The notes under the pieces are model-generated. The model worked only from the letters and a program-made list of their open reading frames with translations, was not told where the DNA came from and searched no databases. From Elysia crispata (Eukaryota > Mollusca > Gastropoda > Plakobranchidae), in assembly GCA_033675545.1 (NCBI GenBank), contig JAWDGP010007247.1:930555-994554 (forward strand): a stretch of DNA of 64,000 bases. The letters are read 5' to 3'. Both the position numbers and the translations under genes were made by a program. Position 1 is the stretch's first letter. The number at the start of each line of letters is the position of its first letter. Shown in pieces: positions 37,398 through 59,110 of the stretch.

Positions 37398-38877
37398 TCG
37401 CAAAGTAAACTACCGTAACCCCTGTTTTGCAAATTTTACAGGAGGAACAAAAAACTTGATAACTTTGTAACTAATGGTCCAATATGATTCATTTTCACAA
37501 GAAATGTATTTGAAATATCTTAACACACTTTGGTTGTGTATTTTTGAGTTTAAATTGTAAACATTTTATGTAATTCGACTTACGATATTTTATTCAACCA
37601 AAATTTACATGTAAACAATCGTATCTCAAGTTACGATAACCTTCATTGATAATTGTTCACACGTATATTATCATATGTTATCGTTACGACAGTTTACATT
37701 GAAATTCTATGTAGTCTACGACGTAATATTTTTAGACTGACCGACATCATTTGCATAAACTCCTCCCACCCAGCGGTACGTAGCAGAATCGCTTTTCGCA
37801 AACATGCTAGCCCTCTCAGCGTGAACGTAACTGTTATGTAATTGTTACATGATGACTGCCAGCGATGCTCTAATACTACCGGTACTGAGTACTAGCCTGG
37901 ACCAGGTGCAAGCGCACTATGGAGAGTGTGTTTCCACTGCTCCATTGAATGCGCACACAGTTACATTACATAACAATCACATGATCCGAGACAGTTATAC
38001 CAGCAGCAGCAGATTTCACTGGTCTAAACAGCTGACCAGACTGACCAGGCTTAAGGCTCGCTTGCGGCTTCAGATGTAAACAACGCAGGCCGATTTGTAC
38101 ACGTCACTAGGGAAACCACGTGTTTGTTACATTATGACTTATGCTTACGGTACGTAACTCAATCTGCGAAACATGGCTAATGGCTCTTTATGGACACGGC
38201 CAGTGTATTACATCTACTTCGTGACAAGTGAACCATCGCACAACATGCTCTGAATTTTATCCATATTCTTTATTCTTTATCTTTGGTACAAAGAAGCAAA
38301 AAATATATTGTGTATTAAACAAGAAATAATTTTAATGATAACCAATTCCTTCTTTCAAACGTCAGGTAGTGTTATTAGGCTTCTAGAGCCTCTTGTGATC
38401 GGCAAAAACAGGCAATAAGTGGTTTTAATGAAGGTAGAAATAAATAAGTAGTAATTTCTGTGGCTAAGATAAAAGACACCTTATCCCATACAATGTTTTT
38501 TTTTCCTCAAAAAATAATACAGTTCATAAGTAATATAGATCTCCAGTATGCAATTGCAACTACCAACAGCTCTATTATAAATATATTCTTAAATAATCAG
38601 AAAAGTTAATTTCAGAATTTTACAGCCGCATACTATCGTATTTGGAGTTATGAGCTAAAATATCTCAAGTATACTATAGTAAGTCAAATTACGATAGTAT
38701 ACGTTGTGGATTTTCACGGAGCTCAAGAGACGATATTTTAATTAATTGTAATTACGAGGTCATAATTAATGATATGACTCAGAGGTCTTGTCACAACATG
38801 CGCATGGTAATTGTCTGTATTTTGCCGAAAAATATCGATTTCTGAAAAAATTCGACTTACGATAGTTTACGTTGCGA
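37398..38877. mobile_element. 1.48 kb element with 21 bp terminal inverted repeats, class unknown
   Basis: The left end TCGCAAAGTAAACTACCGTA(A) at 37398-37418 matches the inverted right end at 38857-38877 at 19 of 21 positions. Variants of the end motif TTACGATAGTTTACGTTG recur inside at about 37580, 37631, 37684 and 38689. TTCGACTTACGATA occurs both at 37574 and at the right end (38851). No long open frame and no transposase fragment were seen. I could not define a target duplication. It reads as a non-autonomous DNA transposon with repeated transposase-binding sites. Confidence 0.6.
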
Positions 38878-40098
38878 CATGTGGTTTAAGAAAATTTATT
38901 AGGGAACACTCTTTCCTAACCTTATTTATGACTTTGTTGATGTCATTTTTTTCTTTATTTAGAATGGATAATGACAGTTCGATGGTTTTCTCACCAAAGT
39001 GGTGTAAAATTTTACTGCAGCGAAATGTTTAAGATTTGCATGTGACAGCTTTCAGGCAATTATGTCAACCAAAGTGAAGCAAAAGTTCTATTTGTTTTCT
39101 AATTTAATAGTCTTTACATTGGTTTTTATTTGATGAAAAACATAATGTGCCTTCAGATTTTGTTTTGCATTTTTTTCAGCATACCCTCTTCAAAAAAATT
39201 ATAATTTTTCATTGATATTGTAATATTATTTCACATGCTTCATTGCAAAGTTAAAGAGATGAAATATTGGCTCTTCATTTCAAACAGAATGCAAGTAACC
39301 CAATATTTGTGTACGAAAGAAACTGTGTTTGAAAATCGAATTTGAATTTGAACCTTGAAGCATTTGTTATTTCCCCAAGCTGTTTACTTGAAAGCAAGTT
39401 ATATGGGTACACATTTTGCCTTTGAGATGCAAGGTAAAAGGAACCTTAAACAATACTTACTACAGTATGGTCCTATTTAACTAGATAGGAGGGTCTTTCA
39501 AATTTATGTCTTTAAAAATCAGGATTCTTTTTAAAACAGAAAGAGAACTGATTGATTAAAATTGTGATGATGCAATACGTCTAAAGCTCAATTTGCCCCC
39601 ACACATAATATGTACGAGTGGCTGGCACTGATAACCAACAAACCAATGTTCTCACTCGTCATTTACCACAGACCTAACTGCTAATTCCTGTGTTGGCGTA
39701 TAAATCTTATTTCCATAGCTTTCCTCCCCCCATCTGTCACACATATTGTTAGGCACATGTTAGCTGGACATGTTTATTTACCTGGTGTATCAACTGGTTA
39801 GTATTTCAGCTTTTCTAAGGTGAGACAAAGCAAACATATATCTAACGTCATTCACCAGAGGCCTTTATGAACTTTCCCCGCTCACTATCTTCTTGTCTCC
39901 TAATGTCTGCAGTTAGGCTTAATGTCTAGTGCACCTGACATTTAATAAAGTTGGCAGATGGATGAGTGTAGTGCTGGTTAACTCCTCATGGATCTGAGGG
40001 GGGATCAGCGCTATTGTTAATGGCCTCTCTGATTATTGCAGACTTAAAGAAATATGAATGCCTTTTACAGTACATTGTTATTGTCCAGATTATATTGC

Positions 40099-40255
40099 AA
40101 TAAAAAAAGCTACTTGTCCTAATTTGGTAGCATCATACACTATATATAAGAGTATAGTAAGTAAATGTCCAATAAAAAAAAAGCTACTTGTCCTAATTTG
40201 GTAGCATCATGGTAGCATCATACACTATATATAAAAATATAGTAAGTAAATGTCC
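40099..40255. repeat. Tandem duplication of 72 bp with a nested 11 bp duplication
   Basis: Unit 1 at 40099-40170 is repeated at 40171-40255 nearly unchanged. The second copy has GGTAGCATCAT doubled and two extra A, making it 85 bp. Confidence 0.95.
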
Positions 40256-40639
40256 TTGGCAAAGCTAATTGACTAAGGAGTATCTTCTTTTGTATATATG
40301 ACATATGAATATAGGGTAAAGAAGAGTCAAGAAAATTTATTTCACTTTGATCTCATTTTACCTTTAGAATTTGCTTGCATTTAAAATTCTTAAATGGCAT
40401 CACATGTTTTGTTCTATACCTATTGGAACTTTTAAAGTAGGTATTTGGTCATTGGCGCTCATTCTCAAATATGTATAGATTCAATTTTAATCATTGTTAT
40501 TTTATATGAAAACCATGTATCCTATATCTAAATCCTGTAGCTAACAACTGAGCAAGCTGCATTTAATGTTTGCTTGCAGAATTCTAATGATATATGAAAG
40601 TGCTAGGTATGGCAATAAAGGATAGGGGTGTTTAGATGG

Positions 40640-40715
40640 TATTGGGCCCATCTTGAATTAAACCAGGGACCTCATTTTCAACTCACAGTCGTTAAACAGC
40701 AGCCCCTTAACCCGA
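40640..40715 (-). repeat. Possible tRNA-derived SINE fragment
   Basis: On the minus strand, GGGTTAAGGGGCTGCTG, then GACTGTGAGTTGAAAATGAG, then GGTCCCTGGTTTAATTC resemble a tRNA D arm (box A), anticodon region and T arm with a decayed box B (GGTTCAANTC). The clover-leaf is not intact. No 3' tail or target duplication was identified. Confidence 0.3.
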
Positions 40716-43352
40716 GAAAAATGACAGTGCTTCATGTACAACATTTTTTGGGACTTTTTCACAGGGGTTTAGTTGTCAATCTACCACTCAAACAATTTTT
40801 AAGCGGGGTAAGGCGACAGTTGTTGATGTGTAACACCATTATGCATATCTTTTACTTAAAAATTTTTTTAGCGGTCTACAATTAGGCTGTATCTTTTAAT
40901 CTTGGTGAATTTGCTGTTATTTTTTCAGTTTTTTTAAAGTTTCTAGCTTCACGGATAAGAAAATTATGAAGAAGTAAACTATGCACATGCATTTTTTGGC
41001 CACTGGTTTGCAGTTGCAGATTATCACCATGATCTATGTCGCTCTTCTTGAAAAAAAGTCACTTAATGGTCTATGATAAAAATGTTGGTATTAATCTTAT
41101 GTGATCTCGTAACAAAAATGATAACCTTGCTCTTTACTTGATGTTTCTAGGTTTTTTTCAAGGAGAGCAGAGCTATAAATTAAAGTAAACTATGAACCAT
41201 GATTTGTTGATCATCAGCATTAGCTATGACTCTCTTCTATCAAAAATATTGTCTGCTCTGCTTGTCACGCAACAGTTATTATTGAATTTATTTGAATTTC
41301 CTAGCTTTACTGGTGGTAGCAAAGTTATGAACAAGTAAACATTCATTATGACATCTTTATTAGTTTATCCTCTGGCTGAGTCAGGGGCGTGGCACCTGGC
41401 CCTTCTGTTGAAACTGAACTGATGAATCATAGCACTAGTAAAATAAGGTAGTATAAGCCTTCAACATAATGGTCTGCATTGGCTTATTATGACGTCAAAT
41501 GCTCAGTTGGGCCCCTCTAGAAGAGCATGTTGTCTCTTCTCAAGAAATATACGTAATAAACCCATTCGCGAAAGGGGCTTAAAATTGACATGACAACCGA
41601 TACATTGTGTTCATTTGAGATTTGAAACCAATGATACTACAGTCAACTTCAAATTCAGTTTCAAGACTATTTTACAAATACTGTTGGTGAGGTGCAAAGT
41701 GGTATGAGCCATGTGTTAGCGCCCACTGCATCAGCTTCTCAGCATGAGATGGTACCTTGGTTTGGAACAGCTTTAGTTCGGAACCCCCGTATCAGCCTGA
41801 GAATTTTATAGTTGTTAGTAGATGACGTAAAAAATCCAAGTGTATTTTATAATTTTTTTATATTTTGTTTCTAAATATACTATCACTAAAACTTAATAAT
41901 GAAATTATAGAAAAATGATGCAATTTTTTTTTGCCTGGTCTGTCCTATCTCTCCCCCCTCCCCTTCCAAAAAAGGGGGTAAGGGTGAACTTTAGGGATCT
42001 TTGGTTTTCGAGTGTGTGTGAAAATAGAGTTGTGAGAAGTGAGTTTGTTACATTACGTTTGTATTAACTGAAAGGCGCTTATGAAATTGACTTGATGGGC
42101 TGTCCTGATTGGTTCAAGAGCTTTGTTTTGGGTATCATGATTGGTGCGAAATAGCACATGGTGATTGAATAAGACATCCTTAGAAGCCTGAAATATACTT
42201 GGAAAATTGTGAATATATAATAAAAAAAAACACACGAGCACAAAGGGTAAACAGTAAATTTCAGAAAATGTATACTTTTATAGGTTTATAAACTTAAAAG
42301 CAAACTGTATCAACTACTAGATATATTATTTCCACACCTCTGGACCTGCTAGTGCTCCCAACTGTTACTGGCTCTGCACCCTCCTCCTGGTAAGTCAATG
42401 CTTTACCTGGGCTGATCTTCAAGGGTTAATTTGCCAATCACTGGCCAAAACTCGTAATAACCTGATCAGGTCATGAGGTTAACTACTGGGGGAAATAGAG
42501 CTTCCATATTTTAAGCTGGGGTGTTTTAGATGCATCATTTTGAACATTTAAACATGTATGCATTTTATCTGCTAGTTGCATCATTGATAATGAAAAGCAT
42601 ATAATGTGCTTATTCAGCATTGAAAAAAATAATGGAAGTTTTATTTCTTAAATTGGAAGAAACGCAGAGCGGTTTTTATGTCCAAGAAGTTGATAGCAGT
42701 TTTACTTCGTTATTGAACAATATTTTGAGATGAAATTTTGCAAGAGCCTCATTAATGTATAGTGAATAATATCAGAAATTCCAAAAAACAGCATGCAGTT
42801 TAAGATGTCTTTTGGAGAAAGAAAATCTGAAATGTTCATGTATAGTTGTTTAGATCCAGACCAAAATGCTCCAGTTTCATGTATATGCTAAAAAAACCTG
42901 CCGACTCTTGTATCCATTAGTCCAAGTAAAAATGTTCAGAAATGAATCAATCAAAGCGTTCCAGGTATCATGATTCATTATTTTCAACTTACCTGAATTA
43001 GAGTTAAATTTCTGTTTATTTCTCCCAAAAACGGTAGGTTATATTTTACAATGTGATGCCCCTGTTTTACTTGTCTTACATTTATGTCATTTACAAGTAT
43101 TTATAGAATATTTCCATCAATTACTTTGAATATAATCAGATCATAATGATGTTGAATATTAGTTTGATAGAACACATTGAAATACTCAAAGCATGTTAAT
43201 TACCAGGCTTTTCATCTTGTAAACAGATTTTGATTTTGGGCAAATCATGTCTTTTACTTTTATTTTGTAGACTTTAAAACTATGCAAATGCAGTCTGCTA
43301 ACCTCTTCTCATTATTATTTGTCTACTTCTTCCTTCCATGCACATACTATGA

Positions 43353-43377
43353 GGCACCTCATATACTATGAGGTGCC
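43353..43377. repeat. Perfect 10 bp hairpin
   Basis: GGCACCTCAT, loop ATACT, ATGAGGTGCC. The flanks also carry the direct repeat ATACTATGAGG at 43344 and 43363. Confidence 0.85.
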
Positions 43378-43439
43378 ACATCTGTCTCATCTATGGCAGT
43401 GCTTCTACCATTACTACCACAATCAGCACAGTGCTTCTA

Positions 43440-43680
43440 AAACAATAAGCTTGAGCTATTTACCACATCAGCATGAGCTCTTTACTATCAGCATGAGCTT
43501 TTTAGTATCCCCAGCTTGAACTCCTTGCTACCTCAGCTGCCTTGAGCTTTCTAATACCATCAGCTTGAGCTCTTTACCAACTCAGCTTGAGCATTCTAAA
43601 GGTACCACCAGCTTAAGCTATCTGCCACATCGGCTCAAAGCTTCTAACATCGTCAGCTTTCAAATCACTACCTCCATAAA
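43440..43680. repeat. Degenerate tandem repeat with AGCTTGAGCT core
   Basis: About eight diverged copies of a roughly 30 bp unit resembling TCAGCTTGAGCTCTTTACCA. The core AGCTTGAGCT is itself nearly palindromic. Confidence 0.75.
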
Positions 43681-46030
43681 TAAAAGACTACATACAGTAA
43701 ATATTTATTCAGTTACATCTTACATTTTCTTGCAAGTAGCGGTTAAAATCCATCAATGAACAAGTGCCTTAGACAGGCAGAGAAAATAAACACTCTATTT
43801 TAGCTGTAAAACATTGCAGGCCAAAACAAAAAACAAAAAAAACTGGGCTAGTCTTGCTGACCAATTAACTCTCGTCAGCTTGCGCCCATGAATTATGATA
43901 ATGCATGCAAAGTCTGAATGCACCGATCAGATACTAAAGGTAGGAGAAAGAACCAAAAGTGGTTATAAACAAGCTGAAAAGAAATGGTTTTAAGCCAATA
44001 GAAAAGATGAAAGAGATATATTGCAAGAATGCTATACTTTACAGCTTTAATTCATACAATAGATTAAAAATAGTAAACTAACACTCTTGGAATGAATTAA
44101 ATAACATCAACAATTGTGCCTGCAACAGTTGGAATCAAGTTGTCTCCGGATAAACACATAGTCTTCTGGAGGCTCCAATAGCAGGCGTTTAGGAGATGTG
44201 TGTCTTTATAAAAAGAACTAAAAAAAAGAAATAAGAATATATTACTTCCCTAATTACATTACAGAAAAAATGCTACGTTGCTTCCTGTGATTGCCCAGAT
44301 CTTACGCGTGGATGGTACGACAATATGCTGTATGATTATGATCTTTCTGTCGGGAAAATTCTGAGTCCTGCTTGATTCCAATTCAACCTCAAAATTATTT
44401 TGTTTACATGCCAAATTCTTATGAGATATATTCATTGTTTCTGATCTTTCACATAGATCTAAAATGCAGTGAAGTCTTGAAGAAAAAAATAAAGACTAGG
44501 TATCTAGATTTAAATTTTAAGAAGACTGATCGAAGAACCTCAGCGGTATGGCACAGACAAAATCGCAAGGTACTGACACACCAGGCCTAAGGCTTGGCTG
44601 TGCGACTGGGAGAAGCGGGGTGGAGGGAGAACATTTATTCTAGTCTGTATGGCAGTATTGTGTGGATCTGCACGTGACAAGCAGTTTTTTTTTTTTAAGA
44701 ATATTTCTATGGCAGTAAATTTACATCAACTTGCCTCTGCCATCCCCTAGCCCTATCTTCCTGAACCCGGGCCTTCCTGTACCTTCAATATTCAAGGCTT
44801 ATTGCCCACCTCACTGGTACAGAGTGATTCAGCCCCTGTCCTCCTTTCCTTCACTTTCACTATGTGTGTACGATGCACATGAATAAAAATGCTTGCACAA
44901 CTTGCAAATGGACAGATCTCCTTGCCTTGCAATAATTGAGATCCATTCCTATACATGTACTAAATGTGACTACCTCTTCCGTTTTACTGGTAATCACTAA
45001 CAATTTCAAATTGTGCGTTTAGGCGGTGCAGCTTGTTTTTAGAGTATATTGATGTCATACTATAAAATCTGTCTCAGAACGATACAGCGTGTATCAAGCT
45101 GAAGCCTGCATTTATCTGGCTTGTTTTTATCCAGAGACTACTGTATAAACAAACCCATTAATCCGTGCTTGAATTTAAAAAGATGGGCACAATGATTTCA
45201 TGCCTTATAAGTCTCCGCCAGCAAGGAGCAGTGTTGCGTGTAGAATATACTGATTACGCAGTAAAAAATCCGTCAGACTGATTCAACATGTTTTTTTTTT
45301 GTATCTGGAGAATACTGAAGGCTCCTAAGGATATTGTCATGGATAATAAATTAGATATGGAATAATTGACATGAAAGTAAAGAGAAGGCAAGAGAATATT
45401 TAATGCATCTAACAATAATCTGCCCTAAGAGGTGTGAAATTGATTGAAAGAGGTAGGAACTTGTACAGTCAGTAATAATGTATTTAACTACTGTCAAAGC
45501 TGGAAATTATAAGTCATGAAGGCATGCAAAAACAAAAACATCACAAATACATAAAAAGTTTCTAATCCTGCAGCTTGCTGCTCTAAATGTCCAAATCATA
45601 ATACTACATTCCAATAGTCGCAAAGATTGGAAAGAAAGCTACAAGGCAAAAGGCATGCATCATCTCTTTTGAAGAGATATTTCATCATACGAGTTGAACA
45701 AAATTCTGAACGCCTTGTTACTTTCTATTCGAACAAAACCTTCTTTACCTCACATAATGCCTATCAGTATTGTCAAATGTTGCAAAATTGAGGGTTGAGA
45801 TAACAAAGTGTAGGTCACTTCAGTGAAACTGTTCACTGTTTGGTCTCTGAAAGATAAAAGTTCAAGGCACATGAATAAAGGCGTGGAGAATTTTCATTGA
45901 ATAATGTCCTCTTCACAAACACTGCCAAGATAAAAATGGAAAGCGTATTAATGAATTTGATAGCATAATAAATTCTGACTGATATGCCAAAAATAAATTT
46001 AGTTGAAAGTGTAAAATACTTCTTCAGAGG

Positions 46031-55848
<9,818 letters not shown>

Positions 55849-57848
55849 TACAGGGATATGCCTTTCAAAAAACTGGGAGGGGAAAAAAGTATGACATCCA
55901 GAGTGAAACACAGTTTTGATAATTGTTCACATAAGAGTATGCTCTCCCTTTTCTTTCACCCTTAAGTCTTTTTTATCTCTAATGTGATTTGATAGTTTCA
56001 GGGTAGACTGGAGACTAGATATCCTAGAGTAATAGAGTTAACAAAAATCTATATTATCATCTGCACTTTTCGAAAAGACATCTCTGTGATTTTTTTCCAA
56101 ACTTAAATCAACTGCTAGGCCAGAATATATGGAGGAAGACGGTCAGACAGGAAGATATTTTTTACCCACTGTCTCCTGGTAGGTTAGAAATGTTTCAGTA
56201 GGAATTTGGAGACAGTACCACAGTCTTGCTCCCTGCAAATTACCTGCTGACTTGAGGGTACCTGTTTCTTCTGCCTGCTTTCTTAACAATCAGCAAAATG
56301 TGTGGCCTCAACCCACATCCCGCAAGTCACCTCAGTTTAAGAGCACACAGCATGGATTTTCTTCAACCGACAGAACTCAACGACAGGTTTAAATGAAAAC
56401 AAAAAAAAAATCTTGACTTTTACTACAATGCTATTATTGCTGATTTATTGTTAGAACATTCCTTTTGACATTGAAATTATTCACATATTTCAAAAATAAA
56501 GTACAAATCTTTCAATATTGATGTCCTTTATAATGTCAAGATGTTTAATATAATTTGGCTTCTATTGAGGTCCTGAAAACAATTATGTACTAACAGATAA
56601 TGAGACCAATGTGAATATAAATTAAAAAACCAAAAAAACCAAACTATTTTACTAACAGATTTCAATAAAGTTAGGAAAGGCAATGGTCAATCAATACAAA
56701 CTTGCAAACTTTCAATTAAAACGATGTTGTTTCAAACGTTCTGAAGACAAAACTCTTCATCCAGTTGAACAGGATGTTTTGAAGTTTTGTTCATACGAGG
56801 CAGCACATTAACTTTGAGATGAGGTTGACGATGGCTCCATCTGTCCAAACCCCTTTTAATGTGTTTTCCAAAAGTACTCTATAACTTCAAGTGACTTGCG
56901 ACACATGACAGTCATGACCTTAGAAGGAGTCTGACACACAGGCTGTCCTGTCCACGTATGGGTGCTGACTAGTATATTTATATTTTCAAGTGTGCGTATA
57001 TGAGTTTTGTTTCTGTAGTCTGTGAGCTTCGTCCAAAGGTATCTGACCTCTATTCCTTGGCATGGCTGGCATGGGTGATCCTACCTTATATAGTACATAA
57101 CCATAGATGCACACAAAACTCTAGAGACTCAAGTCAAGAAAAAGAGATGCACAACCATGGAAAATTTTTTGTACTTAACTTAATCTACATCTAGTTTTGA
57201 CATAAGGAAAAAAGGTTCTAGGCAAACAGCTTAAATCTACCTTTTACTTTATACATATAAGATGTAGTGTGCCTTTTTTTTTAATCTGTAGACATAAACA
57301 CCTCCTGTTGAATGTTAAAGTATATCTTTTAATGTGATTTGGTGTGCTAAGAACGAGTTCTCATTTTGCCATGAATTGATAAGCTTAATAGCGTTAGCTA
57401 GCAAATTTAAGATATGTTTAAAAATACTCCTTTGTCTTGATCTAATTTCAAAACTTATAAGCCTAACCCTTAAGTGTAAGAGACTAAACACAGAAGAGAT
57501 CCATTCCATGAAAAGGTTATTACTTTTAAATTATATAAATTTATCCTAAATTCCTTACAGATACAGGTATAGATGTCCATGAAATTCTTTATGGATCTAG
57601 ATCTAGATCTTAAAGTGTAGTCTTACAATCGTTCAGAGGCATAGATCAAAATTTAGATCCAGTTGAAAAAAAGTCTCAAACGAAAAGCACAGAACCATGC
57701 AAAACTAGATCTATATCTAGTACCAAAGTAAATCTAAGTATGAGTTTCATTCCCCTTTGGACATTTGTGGCTGTGAGGAGGTAACATGATACTTTGTGAT
57801 TCAAATGATAGCTAGAGCTAATTAACTCTATGTTAACTAACTATAACA

Positions 57849-57877
57849 CCCCCCCCCAAAAAAAAAAAAAAAAAAAA

Positions 57878-57960
<83 letters not shown>
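57849..57960. repeat. Compound C9-A24-(TA)n tract
   Basis: A run of C, a run of A and about 78 bp of TA dinucleotides follow without a break. Confidence 0.96.
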
Positions 57961-57967
<7 letters not shown>

Positions 57968-58392
57968 TAAAAGCTGCACAGCCGAAAACAAAAAAGATTA
58001 TTTAGCGTAGCTTCCCTTGATCGAAAAAAATAAGTAAATAAACATTCGGAAAATTAACATATCAGTCTTTCAAACGTATTTATTATAAATTTATTTCCTT
58101 CTCTAAAAATAATACAATGAATGTGAAAATAATGGGTCTAGTACAGTACATCAACTAGGATCACATACATATTAAAAGCCGCTACGTTAACAGGAAAACG
58201 AAGAAATACCTGCAAACCAAGCCATCAAAACTGTATTTTCCCAATGGATATTTAAATTCACTAATATTATTTAGGCCTACATGACCATAAATCACGAATG
58301 CCTCTCATCAAACAGATTAAACTGTTTTGCTGAGATCTCCTGTTTTAATGGCATGGATGTGCAAAGCAAGTTAAATCAACTTCTAGGCGTGA

Positions 58393-58653
<261 letters not shown>

Positions 58654-58902
58654 TTTGCTAATACCATTCCTTTTTGTAAGTACGTGTTTAAATGATTATA
58701 AGTTTTATTCTGACTCTTGACCACCACAATTCACATGCCGAATTCACGCAAGGACAATTATTTTATTGGCCATTTTCTTTTAGAACCTATTTCTTACCTC
58801 TGAACACAACCAATTTAACCGTAACCTACAAAGTTTTTACTGGGCTGCGGTCTGAAAGTGATGATGTGCAACTTTGAATCAAGGCTGATTAAATAATGTT
58901 AT

Positions 58903-59110
58903 GATATTTTGGATGTCTGCGTAACATTGCACCAAAGTTAGTAAAACTCGCGTGTGACCTTGGATACTGTATCTGATAGTTGGTTAAAATTTTCTGCTAA
59001 GGTTGAACTATCATGTGACCTTATGGATGTCTGAAAGTTTTGTAACATTAAACCAAAACATTGGTTTTTTTTTTTTTTTTTACTATCGTGTGACCTTTTG
59101 GATCTGCCTC
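58903..59110. repeat. Degenerate repeat with TGTGACCTT motif
   Basis: TGACCTTGGA, TGACCTTATGGA and TGACCTTTTGGA occur at 58955, 59016 and 59091. They are associated with GTAACATT..ACCAAA blocks at 58921 and 59042. TGACCT is the nuclear-receptor half-site, but the repeat origin may be the whole explanation. Confidence 0.5.

Larger units (their letters stand above)
38878..46030. other. Gene-free spacer between MBLAC1-like and SLC16-like genes
   Basis: The two genes converge on this region, so it includes both 3' flanks. No exon was recognised. Contents listed separately: a 72 bp tandem duplication, a SINE-like fragment and a degenerate AGCTTGAGCT tandem repeat. 44520-44640 (GACACACCAGGCCTAAGGCT) looks repeat-like and is GC-richer, but I cannot assign it. 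Confidence 0.55.

Noticed and set aside
43319..43759. Short + strand frames across the AGCTTGAGCT block
   Set aside because: They are by-products of a degenerate tandem repeat and share no protein family.
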